Both the position numbers and the translations under genes were made by a program. Positions 8,198-16,386 of a stretch of DNA of 37,162 nucleotides are shown here, in pieces. The notes under the pieces are model-generated. The model was not told the origin of the DNA. It saw only the letters and a list, made by a program, of their open reading frames with translations, and did no database searches. This DNA comes from Meiothermus luteus. Lineage in GTDB: Bacteria > Deinococcota > Deinococci > Deinococcales > Thermaceae. Location of the stretch: positions 1 to 37,162 of the forward strand of contig NZ_QWKZ01000017.1 in NCBI RefSeq assembly GCF_003574085.1. Reading direction: 5' to 3'. The stretch's first letter is position 1. Each line of letters starts with the position of its first letter.

Positions 8198-9391
8198 ATG
8201 TGGCGGGTTTGGCTTTGCCTGTTGGGAGCGGCGATGGGGTTTGCCGGGGCTCAGGAAGCCCTGGTGTACAAGGGCTTTGCCGAGTTGCGGCAGCCGCAAA
8301 GCCTGCCCCCTGGGGAGTGGGTTTGGGAGCCGGGGGCAGCCCTCTTTGAGAGCCTGGTGCCGGGTACCCTGCGCCTTTTGGGGGTAGAGGAGCTTTCCCG
8401 CTGGGTGAGGCAGCCGGATAAGGCAACCCCTTTGGGGGCCTATGTGGGCAAGGAGGTGCAGTTCTACTGGGAGGGCCAGTGGCGCCGCGCGACCCTGGTG
8501 AGCGCCGAGCAGAACCTCTACCTCTACGAAGGACGCTACCTGGTGGGCCTGCCCGGGGTGGTGGCCTACCCTGATCCCGGGGGGTTTAGCACCCCTTTGG
8601 GGCCAAGGGTGGTCTTCCGCTATCGGGGGAGCGGGAATGCTTGGCTGGCCTACCTGACGCGGGGGCTGAGTTGGAGCCCCCGCTACTCTTTGGAGGATGG
8701 GTTGTTGGTGGGGTGGGCCGCCCTAACCAACACCCTAGGCCATCCATTGCGGCTAGGCCGCACCGAGCTGGTGGCAGGGCGGGTGCCGTTGGTCCAGGGG
8801 GGGCTCGAGGGGGCCGCTGCGCTGCGGGCTGCCCCGGCCATGGCCGAGGAGGTGGGCGAGGTGGCCGGCACCTACCGCTACCGCCTTCCCGGGGAGATAG
8901 AGGTGGGCCCGGGGGTTACCGAGCTACCCTTTCTGCAGGCTGAAGTGCGACCGGTCTATCTGTGGCGTTTGCAGACAGGCTTTAGCACCAGCCAGGAGCT
9001 GCTTTTCACCCGGGGCTTCCGCTTTGTGGCTCCCCAGGGCCTGGCCGCCGGGGTGGTCAGCCTTTGGGAGCGGGGGGTTTTTGTGGGGCAGGCCTCCTTG
9101 GAGGATACCCCCCAGGGGGCGTCGGTGGTCCTCCTCCTCGGCCCTGACCCGGAAGGACGGGCCGGCCGGCAGGTGCAGGAGGTGGCCCGCAACCGCTTCC
9201 GGGTAACCACCACCGTTCGCAACCCGAAGGCCTACCCCCTAGAGGTGGAAATACAGGAGGTCTTTCCCTGGCCTTTTGACCTGGAGGCCGACGGGTTAGA
9301 GCGCCTGCCCGAGGGCTACCGCCTTCGCTTTGCCCTAGCCCCTGGCCAGAGCCGCAGCTACACCTATTCCTTGGTTCTCCGGCCGCGGTAG
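8198..9391 (+). CDS. Secreted DUF4139-like protein of unknown function
   Basis: The 397-residue product has a signal peptide (MWRVWLCLLGAAMGFAGA|QEA). The middle segment RGLSWSPRYSLEDGLLVGWAALTNTLGHPL resembles the core of DUF4139 proteins, a beta-rich family that includes mucoidy-inhibitor-like exported proteins. The C-terminal half carries further features of that family, such as TTTVRNPKAYPLEVEIQEVFPW and an SRSYTYSLVLRPR end. The ATG at 8198 was chosen over an upstream TTG at 8174 because only the ATG puts the signal peptide at the N-terminus; no good Shine-Dalgarno is seen before either. It is on the same strand as the transporter operon but separated by 118 bases, and sits upstream of a patatin-like gene. 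Function and partners are not known; the family call is from motif recall. Confidence 0.62.
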   Translation: MWRVWLCLLGAAMGFAGAQEALVYKGFAELRQPQSLPPGEWVWEPGAALFESLVPGTLRLLGVEELSRWVRQPDKATPLGAYVGKEVQFYWEGQWRRATLVSAEQNLYLYEGRYLVGLPGVVAYPDPGGFSTPLGPRVVFRYRGSGNAWLAYLTRGLSWSPRYSLEDGLLVGWAALTNTLGHPLRLGRTELVAGRVPLVQGGLEGAAALRAAPAMAEEVGEVAGTYRYRLPGEIEVGPGVTELPFLQAEVRPVYLWRLQTGFSTSQELLFTRGFRFVAPQGLAAGVVSLWERGVFVGQASLEDTPQGASVVLLLGPDPEGRAGRQVQEVARNRFRVTTTVRNPKAYPLEVEIQEVFPWPFDLEADGLERLPEGYRLRFALAPGQSRSYTYSLVLRPR

Positions 9392-9423
9392 CGATTTTCG
9401 TATGGATCCAGGAGGTTTTGGGT

Positions 9424-10278
9424 ATGGACGGTTGCAAGCGTTTTGGATTGGCGCTAGGGGGTGGGGGTGCGCGGGGCTATGCCCACATTGGGGTCGTGCG
9501 GGTGTTGCAGCGGGAGGGGTTCAAGCCCTGTGCTATTGCTGGAACCAGTATGGGCAGCATTATGGCCGCGATTTTCGCCGCGGGCCACAGCGCCGATGAG
9601 GTCCAGGAGCTGCTCTCCCAAACGTCTTTTTGGCGCTTCTTGGACATCAATCCCTTTGACGACATGCTCAACTTCAGCGAGCTGGTGCGGGTGCTCGAGC
9701 CCTTGCTGCCCCGTCGGATAGAGGAGTTTCCCATTCCCCTGGGCATCACCGCCACCGACCTGATTACCGGCACCGAGGTTTACTTCCGCCAGGGGGACGT
9801 TTTCCAGGCCATCCGGGCCTCCATTGCCTATCCTGGGGCCATCAACCCCATATGGGTGGACCATCAGCTTTTGGCTGATGGGGGTATCCTCAACCAGATT
9901 CCCGTGGACCTGGTGCGCTTCTTGGGGGCCGAGCGGGTGATTGCGGTGGATGTGACGCCTCTCCAGGTTTTGCGCGAGCAACCGCAAAAGAAGACCTGGT
10001 GGGAGCGGGTGTTTCGCCGGGGGATTGAGTCCAATCCCATCCAGAACGTCTACCGGGCGGTGGAGATCATGCAGATTCGGTTGGCCGAGGTGAAGCTGGC
10101 GATCACCCGCCCCGACCTGGTGCTGCGCCCTAGGCTCGAGGGCATCGGGCTTTTTAGCTTCCAACAGCTCGAGCAGGCCATCCGGGACGGCGAGTCTGCG
10201 GCTGAAGAAGCGCTGGAGGCCATCCGCGAACTGTTGCTGGATTCAGACCAGGGGCCGGCTCAGCCCCCAGGCCTCTAG
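9424..10278 (+). CDS. Patatin-like phospholipase/esterase (RssA-type)
   Basis: A 284-residue serine hydrolase of the bacterial patatin family, expected to cleave acyl esters of lipids in the cytoplasm or at the membrane. It has the glycine-rich oxyanion motif GGGGARGYAHIG near the N-terminus, the nucleophile elbow GTSMG and the catalytic aspartate in ADGGILNQIPVD, so the Ser-Asp dyad is complete. The ATG at 9424 follows AGGAGG (9410-9415) by 8 bases; an upstream TTG at 9418 is too close to that site. The stop lies inside the 3' end of the convergent deoxynucleoside kinase gene, an overlap of 36 bases. The physiological substrate cannot be told. Confidence 0.88.
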   Translation: MDGCKRFGLALGGGGARGYAHIGVVRVLQREGFKPCAIAGTSMGSIMAAIFAAGHSADEVQELLSQTSFWRFLDINPFDDMLNFSELVRVLEPLLPRRIEEFPIPLGITATDLITGTEVYFRQGDVFQAIRASIAYPGAINPIWVDHQLLADGGILNQIPVDLVRFLGAERVIAVDVTPLQVLREQPQKKTWWERVFRRGIESNPIQNVYRAVEIMQIRLAEVKLAITRPDLVLRPRLEGIGLFSFQQLEQAIRDGESAAEEALEAIRELLLDSDQGPAQPPGL

Positions 10279-10863
10279 GGTGCGGAACAGTAGCTCCCGG
10301 GCCTCCTGGTCGTCGGCGTAGTTGACGGTATCGGTGGAGACCACCAGCACTGGGGAGAGGTCGTAGGCGGCTATCCAGGCCTCGTAAAGCTGGTTGAGCG
10401 AGGCTAAGTAGGCCTCCGGTATGCTCTGCTCGTAGGTTCGTCCCCGTCGGGCGATGTGGGCTTTTAGGGTTTTTACCGAGGCCCGGACGTAGATGAGAAG
10501 GTCAGGCTTGCGCAGGGCTGGGGCGATGCCCTCGTAGAGGGCTAGATAGGTCTGCCAGTCCCGCTCGGTAAGGTGCCCCTGGAGCCTGAGGTTTTGGGCG
10601 AATATGAAGGCGTCCTCGTAGATGGTGCGGTCCTGAACCACGTGCTGGGCTGGGTTGATTTCTTCCAGATGCTGCTTGAGCCGCTTGGCCAGGAAAAAGA
10701 CCTGGGAGTGAAAGGCGAAACGGCCCATATCGGCATAGAAATCGCTCAGGTAGGGGTTTTCGTCCACCACCTCGTAGACGGGGTGGAGCCCGTAGCGCTC
10801 GGCCAAGAGCTGGGTGAGGGTAGACTTGCCCGAACCAATGTTGCCCGCGATGGCCACGTACAT
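10243..10863 (-). CDS. Deoxynucleoside kinase (dGK/dAK family), second of a tandem pair
   Basis: Phosphorylates deoxynucleosides for salvage. The 206-residue protein begins MYVAIAGNIGSGKST, with the P-loop in residues 7-15. Other family landmarks are the EVVDENPYL substrate-site segment, the DRTIYED motif (equivalent of the ERS/DRS motif) and the arginine-rich lid ARRGRTYEQSIP. A longer frame reaches back to 11052, but the ATG at 10863 gives the canonical N-terminus and is preceded by TAGGAG that overlaps the stop of the upstream kinase gene. The 7-base gap suggests one transcript with that gene. Purine or pyrimidine preference cannot be fixed by eye; tandem kinases of this family in Bacillus and Deinococcus divide substrates between them. 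Confidence 0.9.
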   Translation of the reverse strand: MYVAIAGNIGSGKSTLTQLLAERYGLHPVYEVVDENPYLSDFYADMGRFAFHSQVFFLAKRLKQHLEEINPAQHVVQDRTIYEDAFIFAQNLRLQGHLTERDWQTYLALYEGIAPALRKPDLLIYVRASVKTLKAHIARRGRTYEQSIPEAYLASLNQLYEAWIAAYDLSPVLVVSTDTVNYADDQEARELLFRTLEAWGLSRPLV

Positions 10864-10870
10864 AAGACTC

Positions 10871-11473
10871 CTAAGCGAACCAGCCCAGACGGCGTTGTAC
10901 CTCTTCCACAATCCACTCCTGGTCGTCCTCCAGCTCGGCGAAGTTAAGGCCCTCGGTGTCCAGCACCAGCAGGGGGTGAGGATAGGTGGCGAAATGGTGC
11001 TCGTAGGCCTCCTGCAGACGCTCCAGGTATGCCAGGGATATCCCCTCCTCAAAGGCCCGTCCCCGGCGGCGGATGCGCTCTAGAACAACGGGAAGGGGTG
11101 CTCTTAGGTATAGGGTGAGGTCCGGGGTGGGCAGCCTAGGGGAAAGGCTGGTGTAGACCTCCCGGTAAAGCTCCCACTCCGGGCCGTGCAGGTTTATGGA
11201 TGCGAATATGGCGTCCTTGTCAAAGAGGTAGTCGGCCACCACCCCCCGCACGAAGAGGCCCGGCTGCACCAGCGGTAAAAGCTGCTTGTAGCGCGAAAGG
11301 AGAAAGAAGACCTGGACTTTGAAAGCGTAGCGCGAGGGGTCTTGGTAGAAAAGGGGCAGGAAGGGGTTTTCCTCCACCACCTCGAGCAGGCTCTCCGCCC
11401 CCAGTCGCTGGGCCAGCAGCCGGGCTAGGGTGGTTTTTCCAACGCCGATGATGCCCTCGATAGCGATGTACAC
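10871..11473 (-). CDS. Deoxynucleoside kinase (dGK/dAK family), first of a tandem pair
   Basis: A 200-residue paralogue of the neighbouring kinase. The N-terminus VYIAIEGIIGVGKTT holds the P-loop; LEVVEENPFLPLFYQDP is the substrate-site region and RRRGRAFEEGISLAYLERL the lid. In place of the usual ERS/DRS motif it has the variant VVADYLFDKD, close to the form seen in bacterial deoxyguanosine kinases. The GTG at 11473 gives the family's usual start; an extension to 11509 adds MTAPRSIERLWG, which is not conserved in relatives I know. No strong Shine-Dalgarno is visible. It is the upstream member of a two-gene salvage operon and is 43 bases from the htrA stop. The exact substrate is inferred only to the level of deoxynucleoside. 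Confidence 0.9.
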   Translation of the reverse strand: MYIAIEGIIGVGKTTLARLLAQRLGAESLLEVVEENPFLPLFYQDPSRYAFKVQVFFLLSRYKQLLPLVQPGLFVRGVVADYLFDKDAIFASINLHGPEWELYREVYTSLSPRLPTPDLTLYLRAPLPVVLERIRRRGRAFEEGISLAYLERLQEAYEHHFATYPHPLLVLDTEGLNFAELEDDQEWIVEEVQRRLGWFA

Positions 11474-11516
11474 GCCCCATAGCCTCTCGATTGACCGCGG
11501 GGCTGTCAAGCGGGGG

Positions 11517-12575
11517 CTAGCGTCGGGCGATCATGGTCACCGCTACTTCCAGCCGCCGGCCGTTGCGCCAGATGGTGAGGTTGACTCGGTCGCCCGGCCG
11601 GAAGCGGGCGATAGCTTGGGTGACCTCGCTGGCGTTGCGCACAGCGCGGCCGTTGATGGCCAGGATGATGTCCCCTAGGCTAACCAACCGGCCCCTCGCG
11701 TCGCGCTCGGCCGGGCGCAGGCCAGCCCGGGCTGCGGGCCCGCCAGGTTCCACCTTTTCAATCATGGCCCCGCGGGTGGAAAGCAGCCCCACCCGGCCTA
11801 AGAGGAGGGGGTCCAGCTCATCCAGGTTGCGCAGGGTGACCCCCAGGTTGCCGCGCTGGGGTACGCCGAAGCGCTCGAGGTCGCTTACGCTTTGCCGGAC
11901 TAAGTCGGCGGGAATAGCCACCCCTATCCCGCCCATACCACTCAGGTCGCCCAGGGTAGCGTTGGCCACCCCCACCACCCGCCCTTGCAGGTCAAGCACC
12001 GGCCCGCCAGAGTTTCCCTGGACGATGCGGGCATCGGTGAAGAGCAGGTCGCCGATTTCCGAGCCCACCTCGGGATCAAGGTCGTTTTTTTCCGCCGAAG
12101 TGGGGCCAACGCCAGCCAAAATGCCGTAGGAGGCTAGGTTGCGCTGGCCGAAGGGGCTACCAATCACTACCAGGCCCATCCCCACGGACAGGTTTTGGGA
12201 GCTACCAAAGGTAAGCTGGGCTGGGGCGGTAACCCCTTGAACGCTCAGGATGGCGATGTCTATGCCTTTGTCTACGGCGAAGATTTGGGCAGGGAAGCTC
12301 CGCCCATCAAAGAGCTCTACGGTGATGTCCCGTAGGTCTTGGACGACGTGGTAGTTGGTGATGATACGGCTTGGTGCGTAGAAGAAGCCAGAGCCGTTGG
12401 TAGGGCCCTCGTTCCCGGTCTGGGGGTCGCGCAGAATGCCGGTGACCTTGACCACAGCCGGCAAGGCCCGGCGGATTACCTCTACCCGGGCCACCTCCTC
12501 GGGGGTGGTCAGGCGGGGGGGCTGGGCTAGGGCCAGGGAAAAGGCCCAGGTGAGGAGAAGGAGAGGGCGGATCAT
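11517..12575 (-). CDS. Trypsin-like serine protease with PDZ domain (HtrA/DegP family)
   Basis: Envelope quality-control protease. A signal peptide covers residues 1-17 (MIRPLLLLTWAFSLALA). The trypsin-like domain has the full triad: His76 in IITNYHVVQD, Asp106 in DKGIDIAILSV and Ser189 in IVQGNSGGPVLD. One PDZ domain follows, with GAMIEKVEPGGPAARAGLRPAERD and GDIILAINGRAVRNASE. At 352 residues it has the single-PDZ HtrA layout. ATG 12575 is used as start; a TTG at 12581 is also possible, since the -10 box ends 9 bases before it. The promoter at 12591-12619 supports a short leader. No sensor or chaperone gene adjoins it. Confidence 0.92.
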   Translation of the reverse strand: MIRPLLLLTWAFSLALAQPPRLTTPEEVARVEVIRRALPAVVKVTGILRDPQTGNEGPTNGSGFFYAPSRIITNYHVVQDLRDITVELFDGRSFPAQIFAVDKGIDIAILSVQGVTAPAQLTFGSSQNLSVGMGLVVIGSPFGQRNLASYGILAGVGPTSAEKNDLDPEVGSEIGDLLFTDARIVQGNSGGPVLDLQGRVVGVANATLGDLSGMGGIGVAIPADLVRQSVSDLERFGVPQRGNLGVTLRNLDELDPLLLGRVGLLSTRGAMIEKVEPGGPAARAGLRPAERDARGRLVSLGDIILAINGRAVRNASEVTQAIARFRPGDRVNLTIWRNGRRLEVAVTMIARR

Positions 12576-12590
12576 CGGCAAACCGTTCCC

Positions 12591-12619
12591 ATTCTCATAT
12601 GCTTCAGGTGAGTAATCAA
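12591..12619 (-). promoter_or_regulatory. Probable promoter of the htrA-type protease gene
   Basis: On the minus strand, TTGATT (12614-12619) is followed after 17 bases by GAGAAT (12591-12596). Each box matches the sigma-A consensus at four of six positions. Transcription would start close to the start codon, giving a very short leader. Confidence 0.4.
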
Positions 12620-12643
12620 TAGCTGGGCTGCCGGAAATCTGCC

Positions 12644-13711
12644 TTACAGGCGGCCAGTGCGGCTTAGTAATTCCTTAATGGCAGCCCCTTCCAAGGAGCG
12701 CAGGAGCCCCATACACAGCCGCTTGGGTAAGGAGGGGCCTCGGTAGACCAAAGCGGTGTAAACCTGTACCAGCGTGGCCCCCTGCTCGAGCCGCTCCCAC
12801 ACATCCTCTGGGGTGAAGATGCCCCCTACGGAAACGATGGGTAGGCGGCCGCCTAACCCCTTGGCCAAGTAGCGCAGCACCTCCAGCGACCGTCCAGCCA
12901 GGGGACGCCCCGAGAGTCCTCCCTCCTCTGGGAAGGGGGCCTTTAGCCCGTCCCGGCGGGTGGTGGTGTTGGTGGCGATGAGCCCCGAGAGGCCGAACTG
13001 CTCGGCTAGCTCCAGCACCTCGTCTATCTGAGGCCAGGTGAGGTCCGGGGCGATTTTGAGCAAAAGGGGCTTGCGCCCCTGAAGAAACCCTGTGAGCGCT
13101 CCCAGCAGCTCTTTTAGTCGCTCTTTCTCCTGTAGCTCGCGCAGCCCCGGGGTATTGGGGGAGCTGACATTGACCACGAAGTAGTCGCCGTAGGGCAGCA
13201 GCAGGGCCAGGGTCCGCAGGTAGTCCTGCGCGGCTTCCTCCAGGGGGGTGGCCTTGGATTTGCCCAGGTTGATGCCCAAAGGGACCGGAAGCTTCCCATA
13301 GGCCTCCTGCCAGGCTTCGAGCCGCCGGGCGAGGGCCTCTGCGCCATCGTTGTTGAAGCCCATCTGATTGACCAGGGCCTCCTCTTGGGGCAGGCGGAAG
13401 AGGCGGGGTTTGGGATTGCCCGGCTGGGCCAAGGCAGTGACCGAGCCTATCTCCACGAAGCCAAACCCCAGTGCGGGCCAGGCCCGCAGGGCCAGGGCAT
13501 TCTTGTCTAGACCGGCTGCCAGCCCCACCGGGTTGGGAAAACGCAGCCCAAAGGCCTCAACCTCTAGGCGCTGGTCCTGCACCGAAAAGAGCCTTTGGAC
13601 CACCTCCAGCAGAGGCCCTCGGCGGGCCAGCCAAGCCAGCGCCCTTAGCACCTGGTCGTGCGCGGTTTCGGGGTCTTGCCGGAAGAGCCAGGGCTTGAGG
13701 AGCTCGTACAC
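12644..13711 (-). CDS. pyrD: Dihydroorotate dehydrogenase (quinone), class 2
   Basis: Membrane-associated FMN enzyme that oxidises dihydroorotate to orotate in pyrimidine synthesis and passes electrons to quinone. The N-terminal helix [24 protein letters not shown] is the membrane-binding extension of class 2 enzymes. Other landmarks are [12 protein letters not shown], the [24 protein letters not shown] segment, [10 protein letters not shown], the catalytic serine region [10 protein letters not shown] and the FMN-phosphate site [27 protein letters not shown]. The frame is open to GTG 13726, but GTG 13711 is preferred. It gives the usual class 2 N-terminus and lies 5 bases after TATGCT, suggesting a leaderless mRNA. 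The length is then 355 residues. Confidence 0.94.
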   Translation of the reverse strand: MYELLKPWLFRQDPETAHDQVLRALAWLARRGPLLEVVQRLFSVQDQRLEVEAFGLRFPNPVGLAAGLDKNALALRAWPALGFGFVEIGSVTALAQPGNPKPRLFRLPQEEALVNQMGFNNDGAEALARRLEAWQEAYGKLPVPLGINLGKSKATPLEEAAQDYLRTLALLLPYGDYFVVNVSSPNTPGLRELQEKERLKELLGALTGFLQGRKPLLLKIAPDLTWPQIDEVLELAEQFGLSGLIATNTTTRRDGLKAPFPEEGGLSGRPLAGRSLEVLRYLAKGLGGRLPIVSVGGIFTPEDVWERLEQGATLVQVYTALVYRGPSLPKRLCMGLLRSLEGAAIKELLSRTGRL

Positions 13712-13716
13712 GCTAA

Positions 13717-13722
13717 AGCATA
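13717..13722 (-). promoter_or_regulatory. -10 box of pyrD, leaderless arrangement
   Basis: TATGCT on the minus strand ends 5 bases before the preferred GTG start of pyrD. There is no Shine-Dalgarno sequence, as in several other genes of this window. The -35 region is poor, so the call rests on the box and its spacing. Confidence 0.45.
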
Positions 13723-13739
13723 GCACCCCATGAGGGCCT

Positions 13740-14924
13740 CTAGCGGTAGCGGGAGAGCAGGTTTTTGGCGATGATGACCTTGAGGACCTCGCTGGTGCCC
13801 TCGCCGATCCGGGTTAGACGGGCGTCACGCCAGTAGCGCTCCACCGGGTATTCCTTGGTGTAGCCGTAGCCCCCTAGAATCTGGATGGCCTCGTCGCAGG
13901 CCCGCACCGCTGCTTCCGAGGCGAAGAGCTTGGCCTGGGCGGCGGCGTGGCCGTAGGGTTTTCCCGCATCGCGCAGCTCGGCGGCCTTCAGGTAGAGCAG
14001 CCGGGCCGCTTCGAGCTCAGTTTCCATCTCGGCTAGTTTGTGAGAGACAGCCTGGAACTCGGCGATGGGCCTGCCGAACTGCTCGCGTTCCAGGGCGTAG
14101 CGGGCGGCGAACTCCAAAGCGGCCCGCCCTAGCCCCACGGCCATGGCCGCAATTCCGATGCGCCCTCCTTCCAGCACCCGCATCACATCGTAAAAGCCCT
14201 TGCCGCGCTCCCCCAACAAGGCTTCCTTGGGCAACTTTAGGTCCTCAAAGATGAGCTGGGCGGTGTCTGAGGCGTTGAGGCCCAGCTTGCGCTCCTTGCG
14301 GCCAACCCTGAGGCCTTCCGTGGGGCCGCTGAAAACCAATGCTGAAAGCCCGAGGTGCTTCTTCTCCGGGCTTGGGGCGGGATCAGTGCGGGCGTTGATG
14401 ACGTACACCCCGGCCACCGAGCCCTGGGTGATGAACTGCTTGGTTCCGTTGAGCACAAACCCCTCTGGGGTTTCCTCGGCCCGGGTGCGCATGGCCGCTG
14501 CGTCGGAGCCGCTGCCTGGTTCGGTTAGCCCCCAGGCCCCGAGAACCTCGCCGGAGGCCAGCGGGGGTAGAAACCGCCGCTTCTGCTCCTCGTTGCCCGC
14601 GAGCAGGATGTGGCCGATGCAGAGACTATTGTGCGAGGCCACGGTGAGGGCCAGCGAGCCGTCTACCGCCGCGATTTCCTCCACAATCCGGGCGAAGATG
14701 CGGGTGGAAAGCCCGGCCCCCCCGTACTCCTCGGGCACCTGGGCCCCCATCACCCCCATCTGGCCTAGCTTACGCACGATTTCAAAGGGAAAAGCCCCGC
14801 TCTCGTCGCGTTCGGCCGCGGTAGGGGCCACCTCGGCCTGCAGGAATTCGCGCAGCGCGCCGATGATTTGGCGTTCCTCTGAATCTGGCTCAAACCAGAG
14901 CCCCCGGGGGCGTTCGGCTATCAT
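13740..14924 (-). CDS. Acyl-CoA dehydrogenase
   Basis: FAD enzyme that introduces the first double bond in beta-oxidation or branched-chain acyl-CoA breakdown. It is 394 residues, the standard length. Conserved pieces are [17 protein letters not shown], the FAD/substrate segment [18 protein letters not shown], the [19 protein letters not shown] strand, and the C-terminal [18 protein letters not shown], whose first Glu is the catalytic base position of the medium/short-chain type. The open frame runs up to 15329, but the ATG at 14924 is the right start: AGGAGG lies about 9 bases before it, and the extra upstream residues are not family-like. A palindrome overlaps the -35 box of its promoter, which suggests repression by a ligand-sensing regulator. 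Chain-length preference cannot be told. Confidence 0.92.
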   Translation of the reverse strand: MIAERPRGLWFEPDSEERQIIGALREFLQAEVAPTAAERDESGAFPFEIVRKLGQMGVMGAQVPEEYGGAGLSTRIFARIVEEIAAVDGSLALTVASHNSLCIGHILLAGNEEQKRRFLPPLASGEVLGAWGLTEPGSGSDAAAMRTRAEETPEGFVLNGTKQFITQGSVAGVYVINARTDPAPSPEKKHLGLSALVFSGPTEGLRVGRKERKLGLNASDTAQLIFEDLKLPKEALLGERGKGFYDVMRVLEGGRIGIAAMAVGLGRAALEFAARYALEREQFGRPIAEFQAVSHKLAEMETELEAARLLYLKAAELRDAGKPYGHAAAQAKLFASEAAVRACDEAIQILGGYGYTKEYPVERYWRDARLTRIGEGTSEVLKVIIAKNLLSRYR

Positions 14925-14946
14925 GATGGGTTTCCTCCTGCCCAAA

Positions 14947-14978
14947 AGTATATCACTTTTTTGAATAAGTGTTGTAAA
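14947..14978 (-). promoter_or_regulatory. Promoter of the acyl-CoA dehydrogenase gene
   Basis: On the minus strand TTTACA (14973-14978) is followed by GATATA (14949-14954, spacing 18) and the overlapping TATACT (14947-14952, spacing 20). The start codon with its own Shine-Dalgarno lies 22 bases further on. The region is clearly AT-rich against its GC-rich surroundings. Confidence 0.5.
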
Positions 14979-14988
14979 TACGTTACAA
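14972..14988. promoter_or_regulatory. Operator-like palindrome over the acyl-CoA dehydrogenase promoter
   Basis: TTGTAA (14972-14977) and TTACAA (14983-14988) are perfect inverted arms with a 5-base centre. The left arm covers the -35 box of the minus-strand gene. A second, shorter inverted pair, CACTT (14954-14958) and AAGTG (14967-14971), lies right beside it. The geometry fits a dimeric repressor such as a TetR-type fatty-acid regulator; that identity is inference. Confidence 0.5.
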
Positions 14989-15026
14989 AAATGGCCGCTG
15001 CCCCCTTCCAACGGGGAAGAGAATGG

Positions 15027-15032
15027 TATAGT
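15027..15032 (+). promoter_or_regulatory. -10 box upstream of the S1-domain gene
   Basis: TATAGT matches the -10 consensus at five of six positions. CTTCCA at 15005-15010 is a weak -35 candidate at a spacing of 16. The leader to the ATG at 15109 would be about 70 bases and includes a GGAGGA Shine-Dalgarno. Confidence 0.4.
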
Positions 15033-15108
15033 GAGGGTATCGTGAATCCCCCACAGCTTGCCTAGGCAGTTGTTTTGGGATTTCGCGCGGTGCTGGAGGA
15101 ACCTTTGA

Positions 15109-15480
15109 ATGGAGCTTGAAGCCGGAGCCATCGTGGAAGGCCGCGTCACTCGGATTACCGATTTTGGCGCTTTTGTGGAGTTTCCCAACGGGGAGTCGGG
15201 CCTGGTGCACATCTCGCAGATCGCCCACGAGTTCGTGCGCAACGTCCGAGACCACCTCCAAGAAGGGGATGTGGTCTCGGTTCTGGTGCTCGGTCGCGAC
15301 GAGAGGGGCCGCCTTGACCTTTCCATCAAGGAGCTGACCCCAGCTCCGGTTGAACCCCCTCGGCCTAAGCGCCTGCCCCGTCAGGCCCCCGAGTTTGAGA
15401 ACAAGCTTAAGAGCTTTCTGCGCGGCTCGGGGGGCGGAGGGAAAAAACTGGGGGGAAAGGGAGGCCGCAAGCGCCGCTGA
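15109..15480 (+). CDS. Single S1-domain RNA-binding protein
   Basis: A 123-residue protein. Residues 1-75 form one S1 domain ([56 protein letters not shown]). The tail from about residue 78 is proline-rich, then glycine- and lysine-rich, and ends GGRKRR, a probable flexible RNA-contacting tail. It resembles the small S1 proteins of the YugI/CvfD/general-stress-protein-13 group, which associate with ribosomes or modulate translation; the match is to the group, not to a proven function. The ATG at 15109 has GGAGGA upstream. The gene converges on fabI with only 3 bases between the stops. It is unrelated in sequence to polynucleotide phosphorylase despite the shared domain. Confidence 0.86.
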   Translation: MELEAGAIVEGRVTRITDFGAFVEFPNGESGLVHISQIAHEFVRNVRDHLQEGDVVSVLVLGRDERGRLDLSIKELTPAPVEPPRPKRLPRQAPEFENKLKSFLRGSGGGGKKLGGKGGRKRR

Positions 15481-15483
15481 GGG

Positions 15484-16278
15484 CTAGCCGCCCTCTTCCT
15501 CAAAGCTCATGCCCATGATGCTGTAGCCCGCATCCACGTAGATGGTCTGGCCGGTGGTTCCGCTGGATAGAGGGGAGAGCAGGTAGAGGCCCAGGTTGCC
15601 CACCTCCTCGTGGGTGATCATCCGGCCCAGGGGGGCGGTGGAGCTGTACTTGGCCACCATTTTGCGGAACCCGGGAATGCTCATGGCGGCCACGGTGCGA
15701 ACCGCTCCCGCGCTTATAGCGTTGACCCGGATGTTCTTTTTGCCCAGCTCATAGGCCAGGTAGCGCACGCTGGCCTCTAGAGCGGCTTTGGCGATGCCCA
15801 TGACGTTGTAGCGTGGCACTACCTTTTCCGAGGCGTAGTAGGTGAGGGTGACCAGGCTCCCCCCCTCCCGCAGAAGGGGTTCGGCCTCGCGGGCCACGGC
15901 CACCAAGGAGTAGGCCGAGACCTGCAGGGCGGTGTTCCAGTCGGCGGCGGTGGTATCTATGAAGCGCCCTTCCATGGCCGCCCTGGGCGCGAAAGCGATG
16001 GAGTGCACCAGGCAATCCAGCCCCCCCCAGGCGGCCCCCAGGTCGGCGAACATGGCCTTTAGAGCAGCCTCATCGGTGACGTCAACCTGGTAGAGGCGCC
16101 GGTTGGGGTAGTCGGTGGTAAGCTTTTCCAGCTTTTCCCGAAGCCGCTCGCCTTGGTAGCTAAAGGCTACCTCGGCCCCGGCGGCGCGGAGCTTTTGGGC
16201 GATGGCCCAGCCTAGGCTGTGTTCATTGGTGACCCCCATGACTAGGGCCTTCTTGCCGGTGAGGTCTATGGCAACCAT
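15484..16278 (-). CDS. fabI: Enoyl-[acyl-carrier-protein] reductase (NADH)
   Basis: Catalyses the last reductive step of each fatty-acid elongation cycle (type II system). The 264-residue protein is an SDR-fold enzyme of the FabI type. It has the divergent nucleotide-binding start VMGVTNEHSLGWAIAQKL, then LVHSIAFAPRAAMEGRF, and the active-site pattern Tyr157-x6-Lys164 in RYNVMGIAK with the first tyrosine in LTYYASEK. The C-terminal YLLSPLSSGTTGQTIYVDAGYSIMG is typical. The ATG at 16278 has AGGGG close upstream, and TAAGAT lies 9 bases before it as a possible -10 box. It stands alone on its strand, not next to other fatty-acid synthesis genes. The assignment is secure; cofactor preference for NADH is by family. 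Confidence 0.95.
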   Translation of the reverse strand: MVAIDLTGKKALVMGVTNEHSLGWAIAQKLRAAGAEVAFSYQGERLREKLEKLTTDYPNRRLYQVDVTDEAALKAMFADLGAAWGGLDCLVHSIAFAPRAAMEGRFIDTTAADWNTALQVSAYSLVAVAREAEPLLREGGSLVTLTYYASEKVVPRYNVMGIAKAALEASVRYLAYELGKKNIRVNAISAGAVRTVAAMSIPGFRKMVAKYSSTAPLGRMITHEEVGNLGLYLLSPLSSGTTGQTIYVDAGYSIMGMSFEEEGG

Positions 16279-16352
16279 GACCCCTGTATCTTACCCCGGT
16301 TCCAGGCCAGGACATTCCTCTCTTTACAAGAAAGGTCGTGTAACGCCAAACT

Positions 16353-16369
16353 GCCCCTAAGAAAGGGGC
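16353..16369 (+). repeat. Short perfect hairpin just before the Shine-Dalgarno of the 72-residue protein gene
   Basis: GCCCCT (16353-16358) and AGGGGC (16364-16369) pair over 6 bp with a 5-base AAGAA loop. The AGGAGGG ribosome-binding site begins a few bases later. There is no T tract. It may shape translation of the small protein or be chance. Confidence 0.35.
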
Positions 16370-16386
16370 TCTGTAGGAGGGCGGCT

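Noticed and set aside
10864-11052. N-terminal extension of the downstream deoxynucleoside kinase into its neighbour
   Set aside because: The P-loop start MYVAIAGNIGSGKST is canonical, a Shine-Dalgarno precedes ATG 10863, and the extension lies in another frame of the first kinase gene.
14925-15329. Upstream extension of the acyl-CoA dehydrogenase reading frame by about 135 codons
   Set aside because: The extra residues are not family-like, run through an AT-rich promoter and operator region and overlap the S1-domain gene. A strong Shine-Dalgarno marks ATG 14924.
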